Of a stretch of 64,000 nt of DNA, positions 38,112 through 47,946 are shown piece by piece. This DNA is from Desulfovibrio porci (GTDB lineage: Bacteria > Desulfobacterota > Desulfovibrionia > Desulfovibrionales > Desulfovibrionaceae). How positions within the stretch are numbered: position 1 is the stretch's first letter; every line of letters begins with the position of its first letter. The notes under the pieces are model-generated. The model was given only the letters and a program-made list of their open reading frames with translations, ran no database searches and had not been told where the DNA came from. The translations under genes and the position numbers were made by a program. Location: positions 186,001-250,000 of the forward strand of contig NZ_VUMH01000001.1 of NCBI RefSeq assembly GCF_009696265.1, written 5' to 3'.

Positions 38112-39943
38112 ATTTGTTCTCCTTCCATTCCGGCCTCCCGCGTCGGCAAAGGCAGACGCACTGTAAAAACGACGCCGCCCTCCGGGGCGGGAACATAGTC
38201 CAGCGTGCCGCCGTGCCCCTCCACGATGGCCCGGCTGATGGCCAGTCCCAGACCGGCGATGCTCAGCCGCCGCCCGGCCGCGCGTTTGTGGGAAAAGGGT
38301 TCAAAAAGATGCCCGGCCAGTTCAGCGTCGATGCCCGGCCCGTCGTCCGCCACCCTCAGGACGAGGGCGTCACCGTCCAGACCGGCATCCACACTGACCG
38401 TACCGCCCGCGGACACGGCCCGCAAGGCATTGGACACCAGATTGGAAAGCACCCAGGCGAAACGTTCCTGATCCAGAAGTACGGGCGGCAGATCCGGCGC
38501 GGCATCGTAACGCAACGTCACGCCCGCCTCCCGCGCCGTCAGCTCAAAGGGTTGCAGCCAGCGGGCCAGACAATCCCGCAGATCCAGGGGCGCGGGCCGC
38601 AGCTCCAGCGCATGCGGGCTCATGCGGGCAATATCCAGAAACTGGGCCGCCACATCACGCAGGCGCGCGGCGTCTTCCCGCACGGTGGCCACCAGGGCCG
38701 CCATATCCGGGTCCGTCCCGTTTTCGGGCCGCCGGGCCAGCAGATCGGCGGCCAGTCCCAGAGAGTGCACCGGAGTTTTCAGTTCGTGGGAGATCCAGTC
38801 CATCATTTCCGCGCGCAAGGCGTCGCGCCGTTTTTTTTCCGTAATTTCAGTGAGCAGGAAAACCTGCCCCAGCTTCGCTCCCGCCCCGGCCGCCGGGCGC
38901 GCGCCCCGGCTTTGCTCCTCCACTATCCGCCGCCGGACCATGAACCAGCGCTCGTTCCCTTCCCCGCCCTTGCGGTCCGGATCGACAAGGGCGATGTCCC
39001 GACTGCCGTTCAGAGCACTGTGCAGCACCGCGCGCAAAGCAAGATAATTGGGGGCCATGCTGGAAAGATCGGACCAGGGCCTGCCCAGCACGTCTTTGGC
39101 CTTGAGCCCCAGCAGAGCCAGCATGCGGCTGCTGGCATGCTCCACCGCGCCGCCGGGGCCGAGCATCAGCACGGCGTCCTCGGCGGCGTCCAGCAGCACG
39201 GCCAGTTTGTTCTTTTCCGCGATCAGACGGTTCAGGTTCACGGCGTCGAGCTGCCCGAGCCGCCCCCAGAGCCGCGCGAATTCCTCAAAAAGAATGCGCA
39301 CTTCCAGCGTCTGCGGCGGCGGCAGATGCAGAGCCTTGCGCAGGGGCGGACCTGCCTGGAGCACCTCGGCCGCGCGGCGCAAGGGATGCGCGATACGGGC
39401 GGCAATGGCGTCGGTCTGAAAAAAAGCCCAGAGCGTGCAGATCAGAAACAAGCCGACGCCCGCCGCGAAGACGATATCACGCCACCAGCGGCCCTCGGTG
39501 ATCCGCCGCTGAATGCCCTCCTCATTGAGGGCCACCAGCGCTTCAATCTTCATGCGCAAAAGCTTGTAGGCCTCATCCGCATCCCGCGGCGCGGCGCGCA
39601 GCAGTCCGTCCCAGCTCAGGGCCACGGCCTCCACCGCCGCCGATTCGCCGGTTTCGGTCACATTGGCCCGCGCCCCGGCCAGGGCCTCGTCAAAACTGGT
39701 CCGCCAGGCCGCGCGGTCCTTTTCCGCGTAGAGCGCGGGGAAACGCCAGCCGGCCAGGGCTGTGGACATCTGCCGGGCCAGCACCACGGAATCGTAATTC
39801 TGGCGCACCAGGGAATCCGGCGCCCGCCCGGCGAAAAAAAAGCCCGTGCACAGCAGGACGCCCAGCAGACCGAAAGCCAGGACCAGCCTGAGCGTGGCCT
39901 GGCTGATGCTGCGGTGCAGCGTGGGCAGAACGGCCATCTCCAT
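38087..39943 (-). CDS. Membrane histidine kinase of the kdp operon
   Basis: Approximately 618 residues: TM1 (about 20-40), a periplasmic segment of about 120 residues, TM2 (about 158-177), a HAMP-like linker, a PAS domain (about 245-370), then HisKA with phospho-acceptor His386 in DWISHELKTPVHSL. The HATPase_c domain has NLVSNALRA, DDGPGIDAEL and GLGLAIS. An in-frame GTG at 39949 forms a GTGA overlap with the upstream KdpD-like gene; AAGGA 9 nt before the ATG at 39943 favours the ATG. It provides the kinase activity missing from the split KdpD. Confidence 0.88.
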   Translation of the reverse strand: MEMAVLPTLHRSISQATLRLVLAFGLLGVLLCTGFFFAGRAPDSLVRQNYDSVVLARQMSTALAGWRFPALYAEKDRAAWRTSFDEALAGARANVTETGESAAVEAVALSWDGLLRAAPRDADEAYKLLRMKIEALVALNEEGIQRRITEGRWWRDIVFAAGVGLFLICTLWAFFQTDAIAARIAHPLRRAAEVLQAGPPLRKALHLPPPQTLEVRILFEEFARLWGRLGQLDAVNLNRLIAEKNKLAVLLDAAEDAVLMLGPGGAVEHASSRMLALLGLKAKDVLGRPWSDLSSMAPNYLALRAVLHSALNGSRDIALVDPDRKGGEGNERWFMVRRRIVEEQSRGARPAAGAGAKLGQVFLLTEITEKKRRDALRAEMMDWISHELKTPVHSLGLAADLLARRPENGTDPDMAALVATVREDAARLRDVAAQFLDIARMSPHALELRPAPLDLRDCLARWLQPFELTAREAGVTLRYDAAPDLPPVLLDQERFAWVLSNLVSNALRAVSAGGTVSVDAGLDGDALVLRVADDGPGIDAELAGHLFEPFSHKRAAGRRLSIAGLGLAISRAIVEGHGGTLDYVPAPEGGVVFTVRLPLPTREAGMEGEQICPVTTRN

Positions 39944-39945
39944 TG

Positions 39946-41070
39946 TCACCAGTCCTTGGGGGTCAGGTTCACGATATGCATGTCCACTCCCACCGCGTCG
40001 TAAAGAAAATTAAGGATAAACGAACCGCGCAGACGTTCCCGCAGCGGCGTCAGGCGGGATTTGCCGAAGAACGCATGTCGCACGTTACGGGCGCTGGCAA
40101 AATTGACCAGGGTTTCGGCCACATCCTCGCCGGTCAGCTCCACCACTTCCGCCCCCAGACGGGCGGCCAGTTGCAAATTGTTCTGCAAGCCGCGCTGTAC
40201 GGCGGCGTTGATCCGTTCCGGGCTTTCACGCTGCCGCTGCACATAGACCACGTAACAGCGTGAACCCATCTGGCTCGCCAGGCGCATGGCCTTGCGGATC
40301 AGGGTTTCCGCATCCGTGGGATTGGAACTGATGGCCACCATCACGGCTTCGGCGGCATGGCCTTCCGCAGCCGGCGAAAGCAGGGCCTGAGCTTCGATTT
40401 TGCGCATCTGGTCGCCGGAAGCCTCACGCAGGCAGAGTTCGCGCAAAAAAGAAAGATTTTCGTAGCTGAAAAAGTTCCGCAGAGCCCGTTCGGCCTGTTC
40501 CGGCTTGTAAATCTTGCCCTGGCGCAGGCGCTCGCGCAAATCCTCCTTGGAAACGTCCACCGTGACCACCTGATCCGCTCGGGCCAGAAAAGCGTCGGGC
40601 AGGCGTTCGCGCACAGCCACGCCCGTGGCCTCCTGCACCCTTTCCGCCACGGATTCCAGATGCTGCACGTTGAGAGTGCCGATGACGTTGATGCCGTGGG
40701 AAAGGATCTCCAGCACGTCCTGGTAGCGCTTCTCCCTTTGAGAACCGGGCGCGTTGGTGTGTGCCAGTTCGTCCACCAGGGCGATCTGGGGCGCGCGGCG
40801 GATCAGGGCTTCCACATCCATTTCGGGAAACGCCGCTCCGCCCTGGCTGACGTTCAGGGGCGGCAGCGTTTCGATGCCGTCCAGAAGCGTCCGGGTGTCG
40901 GGCCGATCGTGCGGTTCCACGTAGGCGGCCACAACATCGAAACCCTGCTCCAGCAGGTTGTGGGCCTCCCGGAGCATGGCGCAGGTCTTGCCCACGCCCG
41001 CCGCATAGCCCAGGTATATCTTGAGCGAACCTTCGCGCTTGCGCGCCAGCACGTCCGAAAATTCCCGCAT
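39946..41070 (-). CDS. KdpD-like sensor domain protein lacking the kinase
   Basis: The 374-residue soluble protein equals the cytoplasmic N-terminus of KdpD. The KdpD domain has Walker A GYAAGVGKT (21-29), YVEPHDRPDT, ALVDELAHTNAPGSQ and RYQDVLEIL. A universal-stress-type domain follows (about 245-370). The membrane helices and histidine kinase of classical KdpD are absent. A start at 41070 matches KdpD's usual beginning better than the longer frame. It sits between kdpC and a separate kinase and may sense potassium, ATP or cyclic-di-AMP as KdpD does. Confidence 0.88.
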   Translation of the reverse strand: MREFSDVLARKREGSLKIYLGYAAGVGKTCAMLREAHNLLEQGFDVVAAYVEPHDRPDTRTLLDGIETLPPLNVSQGGAAFPEMDVEALIRRAPQIALVDELAHTNAPGSQREKRYQDVLEILSHGINVIGTLNVQHLESVAERVQEATGVAVRERLPDAFLARADQVVTVDVSKEDLRERLRQGKIYKPEQAERALRNFFSYENLSFLRELCLREASGDQMRKIEAQALLSPAAEGHAAEAVMVAISSNPTDAETLIRKAMRLASQMGSRCYVVYVQRQRESPERINAAVQRGLQNNLQLAARLGAEVVELTGEDVAETLVNFASARNVRHAFFGKSRLTPLRERLRGSFILNFLYDAVGVDMHIVNLTPKDW

Positions 41071-41102
41071 AACGCCCCCGGCGGTTTCCAACTGGATACA
41101 GC

Positions 41103-41130
41103 GGAGGGACGGGTGCCGGCCCGTCCCTCC
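41103..41130 (-). promoter_or_regulatory. Intercistronic hairpin between kdpC and the KdpD-like gene
   Basis: A perfect 11-bp stem (GGAGGGACGGG and its complement, 6-nt loop) lies 96 bp after the kdpC stop, with no T-run. It could uncouple expression of the transporter and regulator halves. Confidence 0.45.
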
Positions 41131-41225
41131 GGTCTTCATGTCTGTCCGCAGCCGGATCGGGGAGGCACGCTCCCGCTGGCCGGATATTCATTTTATCCGA
41201 CCTCCCGGCCACGGACAAGGCGACG

Positions 41226-41852
41226 CTATCGCCCCACCTCCCCCGGGGCGGGCATGGCCTTGGCGTCAGCGCTGCCCATAAGGTCCAGAGCCATGTTCAG
41301 CTTGAGCACATTGACCAGCGGGGCGCTGTTCAGTACGCCGCCGGGGGTTTCGGCCAGGCTGTTCGCCAGTTCCAGCACGTCCGGAAGCTCCAGCCCGCGC
41401 GCGCGGGCCACACGCTCTGCCTGCCAGTGCGCGGCTTTCAAGGTGATGTGCGGGTCCATGCCGCTGCCAGAGGCCGTCACCAGATCGGCCGGAGCCTTGC
41501 GCCGCGGTGTGGCCTCCAGACTTTTCAGACTTTCCAGCGCGCGCTCGCGCAGGGCCTCGCCCGCCGGAGAGAGGTTGCTGCCGCCTGTGGCGTTGGCGGC
41601 GTAGTCCACGGCCGACGGACGCGGCCAGAAATACTCCGGCCTGGTGAAGGCCTGGGCGATCTGCGCGCTGCCCACCACCTGATCCCGCTCGTTGGTCAGC
41701 AGGGAGCCCTGGGCGGTCCAGGGCGTGAACGCCCGCCCCACGGCCAGGATGGCCAGAGGATACAGCACGCAGAGGATCACGGCGGACACCAGCATCAGGC
41801 GCAGGCAGGCAGCCAGTTGCGCACCCCAATTTCCCGTAAGTTCAGTCGTCAT
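41226..41852 (-). CDS. kdpC: Potassium-transporting ATPase subunit C
   Basis: The 208-residue subunit has one N-terminal membrane helix (LMLVSAVILCVLYPLAILA) and the KdpC signatures FWPRPSAV, ASGSGMDPHIT and ALDLMG. The ATG at 41852 has GAGGA 7 nt upstream. KdpC assists the KdpFABC complex in ATP binding. It follows kdpB by 28 bp. Confidence 0.95.
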   Translation of the reverse strand: MTTELTGNWGAQLAACLRLMLVSAVILCVLYPLAILAVGRAFTPWTAQGSLLTNERDQVVGSAQIAQAFTRPEYFWPRPSAVDYAANATGGSNLSPAGEALRERALESLKSLEATPRRKAPADLVTASGSGMDPHITLKAAHWQAERVARARGLELPDVLELANSLAETPGGVLNSAPLVNVLKLNMALDLMGSADAKAMPAPGEVGR

Positions 41853-41880
41853 GACATTTTCCTCACTCGTTTGCGGACCA

Positions 41881-43980
<2,100 letters not shown>

Positions 43981-44013
43981 TGTATCTTTCTCCACGATAA
44001 ATATTCTCAGTCC

Positions 44014-45678
44014 TTAGCGTACGGCGGACAAATGCTCGGCAATGGGCCCCAGCACCGCCACAGGCATGAAGAGCAGCGCGCCCACGATGAGCACGCAGCC
44101 CAGCAGCATGCCGCCGAAGAGCAGATTGTCGGTGCGCAACGTGCCGGCGGTTTCGGGAGCGGCCTTCTTGGCCGCCAGGGAACCGGCCATGGCCAGGGGC
44201 AGGATGATCGGGATATAGCGGGCCAGCAGCATGACCAGGCCGGTGGCGATGTTCCAGGGCACGGTATTGTCTCCCAGGCCCTCAAAACCGGAACCGTTAT
44301 TGGCCGCCGAGGAGGTGAATTCGTACAGTATTTCGGAAAAACCGTGGAAGCCGGGGTTGGCCACGGTATCAGCGCCCCAGGGCGTGGCCGCGAACAGGGC
44401 GGTGCCCCCCAGAATCAGAAGCGGATGGGCCAGAATGGCCAGCAGCGCCAGCTTCATCTCTCGCGTTTCCACCTTGCGGCCCAGGTATTCCGGCGTGCGC
44501 CCCACCATCATGCCGCTGATGAACACGCCCACGATGATGTAAAGGAACATATTGATGAAGCCCACGCCCACGCCGCCGAAGACCACGTTGAGCCACATGC
44601 CGATCATGGGCATGAGACCGGACAGCGGATTCAGGCTGTCGTGCATGGCGTTGACCGAACCGTTGCTGGTGGCCGTGGTGAAGACGCTCCAGGCCGGGCC
44701 GCCCGTGGTGCCGTAGCGCAGTTCCTTGCCCTCCAGGTTGGAGCTGTTTTCAATATCCAGGCCGTTGAAAGCGGCGGCGGGCGCGCTTTCAAAGTACACG
44801 GCGCAACCCAGCTTGACGCAGAGCAGACTCAGCATCACCGCGAAAATCACGACCGCGTGCTTCATGCGGCCAGTGATCCGCCCGTACATCCAGACGCAAG
44901 CCATGGGGATAACAATCAGGGCCATAGTTTCCACAACATTTGTGAAAAAACCAGCGTTTTCAAAAGGATGCGTGGAGTTTGGCCCGAAAAATCCGCCGCC
45001 GTTGGTGCCCAGCTGCTTGATGGTCACAAAAGCTGCCACCGGGCCGCGGGCGATGATCTGCTTGGCCCCTTCCAGAGTATGGGCGACTACCGAGCCGTCA
45101 AAGGTCATAATGACGCCGCCCAATACCAGCATACTGGCCGTCACCACGCAGACGGGCAGCAACACCAGGAAGGTGGCCCGCATCACGTCGGCGTAGAAAT
45201 TGCCCATCAGCACTTTGCCGGACAGGCCGCGCGCCAGCGCCGCCAGGCAGGCAAGGCCCGTGGCCGGGGTCAGGTATTGCAGAAACATCAAAGCGAACTG
45301 CCCGATATAGCTGAGCGCCTGTTCGCCGGAGTAGTGCTGCAAGTTGGTATTGGTAGTAAAAGACGCCGTGGTGTTGAAAATCAGACTGCCTTCCAGTGCG
45401 CCCTTGGCGTCGGGATTGAGCGGCAGCCACTGTTGCGCGCCCAGAACCAGAAAGACGGCGATGAAAATAAGCACGTTGAACAGCAGCATGGACAAAGCAT
45501 AGTTCTTCCAGGTCTGCTGCCGACTGACGACACGGCCGCCGCACTTCACAAACAGGTTTTCGACGGCATGCCGGAAACCGTAATCCGAAACCGGATCATT
45601 CATGGCCCAGGCAGCCAGCTTGCCGAGAGGCCAGGACACGGCGACGCTGAGCGCCACCAGCATAATCACATACAGCAT
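44014..45678 (-). CDS. kdpA: Potassium-transporting ATPase subunit A
   Basis: The K+-selective channel subunit, 554 residues with about ten membrane helices. TASFTTNTNLQHY, TIKQLGTNGGGFFGPNSTHPFEN and the FTSSAANNGSGFEGL segments form the selectivity filter loops of the four repeats. AGGAG lies 9 nt before the ATG at 45678, and the kdpF-like ORF ends 12 bp upstream. It is the first large gene of the operon. Confidence 0.96.
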   Translation of the reverse strand: MLYVIMLVALSVAVSWPLGKLAAWAMNDPVSDYGFRHAVENLFVKCGGRVVSRQQTWKNYALSMLLFNVLIFIAVFLVLGAQQWLPLNPDAKGALEGSLIFNTTASFTTNTNLQHYSGEQALSYIGQFALMFLQYLTPATGLACLAALARGLSGKVLMGNFYADVMRATFLVLLPVCVVTASMLVLGGVIMTFDGSVVAHTLEGAKQIIARGPVAAFVTIKQLGTNGGGFFGPNSTHPFENAGFFTNVVETMALIVIPMACVWMYGRITGRMKHAVVIFAVMLSLLCVKLGCAVYFESAPAAAFNGLDIENSSNLEGKELRYGTTGGPAWSVFTTATSNGSVNAMHDSLNPLSGLMPMIGMWLNVVFGGVGVGFINMFLYIIVGVFISGMMVGRTPEYLGRKVETREMKLALLAILAHPLLILGGTALFAATPWGADTVANPGFHGFSEILYEFTSSAANNGSGFEGLGDNTVPWNIATGLVMLLARYIPIILPLAMAGSLAAKKAAPETAGTLRTDNLLFGGMLLGCVLIVGALLFMPVAVLGPIAEHLSAVR

Positions 45679-45690
45679 GGCCGCGTTCTC

Positions 45691-45771
45691 CTACAGTTTT
45701 TCCGTATTCAGAATGACCCAGACGAGATAGGCAATGCAAAACAGCAATGCCAGCCCCGATACATACAACAT
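45691..45771 (-). CDS. kdpF: KdpF-like small membrane peptide
   Basis: A 26-codon ORF from ATG 45771 to TAG. The product is nearly one membrane helix (LYVSGLALLFCIAYLVWVIL) with an NTEKL end, which fits KdpF in length, hydropathy and place directly before kdpA. KdpF stabilises the KdpABC complex at the membrane. GGAG lies 6 nt upstream. It is too short for most ORF callers. Confidence 0.75.
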   Translation of the reverse strand: MLYVSGLALLFCIAYLVWVILNTEKL

Positions 45772-45789
45772 GATGCACTCCATCTTTTC

Positions 45790-45870
45790 TTACAGTTTGG
45801 CACAGGCCAGAGTCAGCAAAACCATGGCGGCATAAAAGACCAGACCCAGCGCTAAGCAGATGACAAACAT
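45790..45870 (-). CDS. Second tiny membrane peptide upstream of kdpF
   Basis: A 26-codon ORF with a perfect AAGGAGG 5 nt before its ATG at 45870. The product is one hydrophobic helix (FVICLALGLVFYAAMVLLTL) ending ACAKL, with two more cysteines in total than KdpF. It is the first gene after the sigma-54 promoter and stops 18 bp before kdpF. From memory, similar short hydrophobic ORFs precede kdpFABC in other genomes. An extra KdpF-like subunit or leader peptide are both possible. Confidence 0.6.
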   Translation of the reverse strand: MFVICLALGLVFYAAMVLLTLACAKL

Positions 45871-45926
45871 GATTCCTCCTTGCGACAGTGCTCGCGCCCG
45901 GTGTGCACCCGGCGCTCCCCGCAGGG

Positions 45927-45942
45927 AGCAAGGCCTGTACCA
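45927..45942 (-). promoter_or_regulatory. Sigma-54 promoter of the kdp operon
   Basis: TGGTACAGGCCTTGCT on the minus strand fits the -24/-12 consensus with GG-N10-GC spacing. It predicts a start near 45917, about 47 nt before the first small ORF. It agrees with the NtrC-type regulator carried in the same operon. Confidence 0.8.
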
Positions 45943-45997
45943 AACTATATTTATGTTTAATTTCAATAAGATATAATTTTATTGAAGTGCTTTTGTC

Positions 45998-46041
45998 TTA
46001 CATATTGTAATCTGGGACAGGACCGTGATTACAAAATGTAA
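45998..46041. promoter_or_regulatory. Paired enhancer-like palindromes upstream of kdp
   Basis: Two perfect 13-bp palindromes of the form TTACA-N3-TGTAA (45998-46010 and 46029-46041) have centres 31 bp apart, close to three helical turns. They lie about 87 and 118 bp upstream of the predicted start, the usual place for sigma-54 activator binding. The kdp response regulator is the likely binder. Confidence 0.65.
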
Positions 46042-46087
46042 TGTGGAGAAACGTATGACGGGCTGAAGGGCAGAAAAACGCGAACGC

Positions 46088-46122
46088 GAAAACGCGCGCC
46101 GTCCACAAGGGGCGGCGCGCGT
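46088..46122 (-). terminator. Terminator after the DUF4139 gene
   Basis: Minus-strand stem ACGCGCGCCG/CGGCGCGCGT followed by TTTTCGCG. It separates the DUF4139 gene from the kdp control region. Confidence 0.65.
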
Positions 46123-46269
46123 CAGGAAGCGGGTTGCGCTGAGATGTCAGGAGGCAGAGTATAGTAACGTTAAAAGGCTCCGGAGAGTGTTGACGCTACA
46201 GGATTTTGCTTGCTGGAAAGGCGAAGTTCGACGTCGTCAAAGCGCAAAAGAACGTAGTGTCAGCACGCC

Positions 46270-47874
46270 CTACGGAGCATCCGGCAGCAAGGGCAGCTTG
46301 GTCGGCGAGGAAATGGTCACGCTGTGACGCACTTCGGCTTTGCCGTCGGCAGGCACCTTCACATCCCAGAAGAGCATATGTTCTTTCTCGTCCTTCTTTG
46401 AGGGCGGGGTGTCGTCGTAACGCACGCTGACGCCCTGGTCCACGATCTCGGGCGCCGGACGCTCCAGGCGCACGGTCACGGGCTTGGCATGGCTGTTGGT
46501 GACGACATAGGTCCAGGCCCAGGTCCAGTTCTTGCTCGTGTCGATGAAGCCGCTTTCGCCGCGCTTTTTGCTGTCCGCCGTGGTGGTCACGCTGACGCGC
46601 GGGTCCGCGCCGAAAAAGAGCGTGGCTTCGCCGCCGCGCGGGCGGAACAGACCCTGGCCCACGCTCTGGCCGTCCACGCTGTACTCCGCCCGGCCTTCCG
46701 GCCAGGCCTGCCGCGGCGGCAGAACGTACTTCGCCATCAGCCAGACGCGGCTGTCGCCCACGCCGGGCCGGGCCAGCCATTGCAGGGGGGCCTTCCAGGC
46801 GTCGGCGGTGATCAGCAAACGCGAACGTCCTTCAGGCAGGCCGCGCACAGCCGGAGTCCAGGTCGCGTATACGCTGCTGGCGTCCAGGTCCACCGGCGCG
46901 TTGTCCTGGGCCGGGGCTTCCTCAGCCGCCATAGCCATGGGAGCGGCTTTACGCGCCTGCATCAGCATCACGGGCGCGGGTTCCGGCTTGGGAGAAGAAT
47001 CCACCACCCAGCGCGGCAGGGGGGCGGGCTCGCGCGGACCGTTACCGCGCGTGGCCAGCGTCAGCTTGGTGTTCCGCCAGTCCATGCCCGTGAACTGCCA
47101 GACTTCAGCCATGAGGCGCACGTCGATGACGTCGCCGTCGCCCTTTTCCGGCTGGGCATTGAAGGCATAGACAGGCTGCCAGCCGCAGTTGCGCAGGGTA
47201 TAGCTGTAACGGACCGGCAATTTTTCCACGCCGGACACGGCCTTTTGCAGGGTGACGCTGATCCGCTGCCCCAGTTCGGGGCTGGCGGGCAGGCGTTCCA
47301 GCTCCTGCCGCACAAGTTTCAGGCGGCGTCCCAGATCCGCCTGCTCACGGGCCAGACCGGGGATCGCATCCTGCATCTTTTTTTCGCGCTGCTCCAGTTC
47401 CGACAGGGTGATGGTTTCGGGATGGGCCTGCCAGAGGGCCAGCCGGGCGGTCACGGCGGTGAGCCGCCCGTTCAGGCGGGCCTGTTCGGCCAGCAGCTCC
47501 TCGCGCAGCCGGGCCAGATCGCCGCTCTGCTCCAGCGACTGGGGCACGGCACTCCAGCGGGCCACGCTCTGGCCGGGCACGGTCAGTTGCAGGTTTTCCG
47601 CGTCGCCGGGAATCACAAAATGCAGCACGCTCACGCCGCCGTTGGTCGTAACCGGCGCGTTGTCCTCCACGTCAAGCACGCCGCCGCCGGGCGACAGCAG
47701 GGCTGAAACCGGATCGGCCAGTTCGGGCTGCTTCGCCGGGGCGGCCTCGGCGGCCGCCGCCCGTCCGGCAAGGGACAGGCAGAACAACGGGATCAACAAT
47801 AAAAGCGTAAGGCCCGGCAGCAGCCGGAGCAAAGCTCCGGGCCGCCGCCATACTGATGTCATACTTGTATGCAT
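46270..47874 (-). CDS. Exported DUF4139 protein
   Basis: The 534-residue product has a signal peptide (LLPGLTLLLLIPLFCLSLAGRAAAA) and a coiled-coil stretch (about 135-230, with LREELLAEQARLNGRL). The C-terminal DUF4139 beta-rich region carries the ITADAWKAPLQWLARPGVG and TNSHAKPVTVRLERPAPEI blocks. The MucA-like name given to some relatives says little about function. The ATG at 47874 has GGAGG about 4 nt upstream. It is probably periplasmic and monocistronic. Confidence 0.8.
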   Translation of the reverse strand: MHTSMTSVWRRPGALLRLLPGLTLLLLIPLFCLSLAGRAAAAEAAPAKQPELADPVSALLSPGGGVLDVEDNAPVTTNGGVSVLHFVIPGDAENLQLTVPGQSVARWSAVPQSLEQSGDLARLREELLAEQARLNGRLTAVTARLALWQAHPETITLSELEQREKKMQDAIPGLAREQADLGRRLKLVRQELERLPASPELGQRISVTLQKAVSGVEKLPVRYSYTLRNCGWQPVYAFNAQPEKGDGDVIDVRLMAEVWQFTGMDWRNTKLTLATRGNGPREPAPLPRWVVDSSPKPEPAPVMLMQARKAAPMAMAAEEAPAQDNAPVDLDASSVYATWTPAVRGLPEGRSRLLITADAWKAPLQWLARPGVGDSRVWLMAKYVLPPRQAWPEGRAEYSVDGQSVGQGLFRPRGGEATLFFGADPRVSVTTTADSKKRGESGFIDTSKNWTWAWTYVVTNSHAKPVTVRLERPAPEIVDQGVSVRYDDTPPSKKDEKEHMLFWDVKVPADGKAEVRHSVTISSPTKLPLLPDAP

Positions 47875-47946
47875 TGAACCTCCACGGCTTGCGCCGTTGC
47901 GCCGGATCACGCCAGGCCATGCCGACGCCCGGCGCGGGGCGGGCCG

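Noticed and set aside
38114..40003. 629-codon open frame antisense to the kdp kinase
   Set aside because: The minus strand carries HisKA and HATPase motifs; the antisense product has no recognisable domain.
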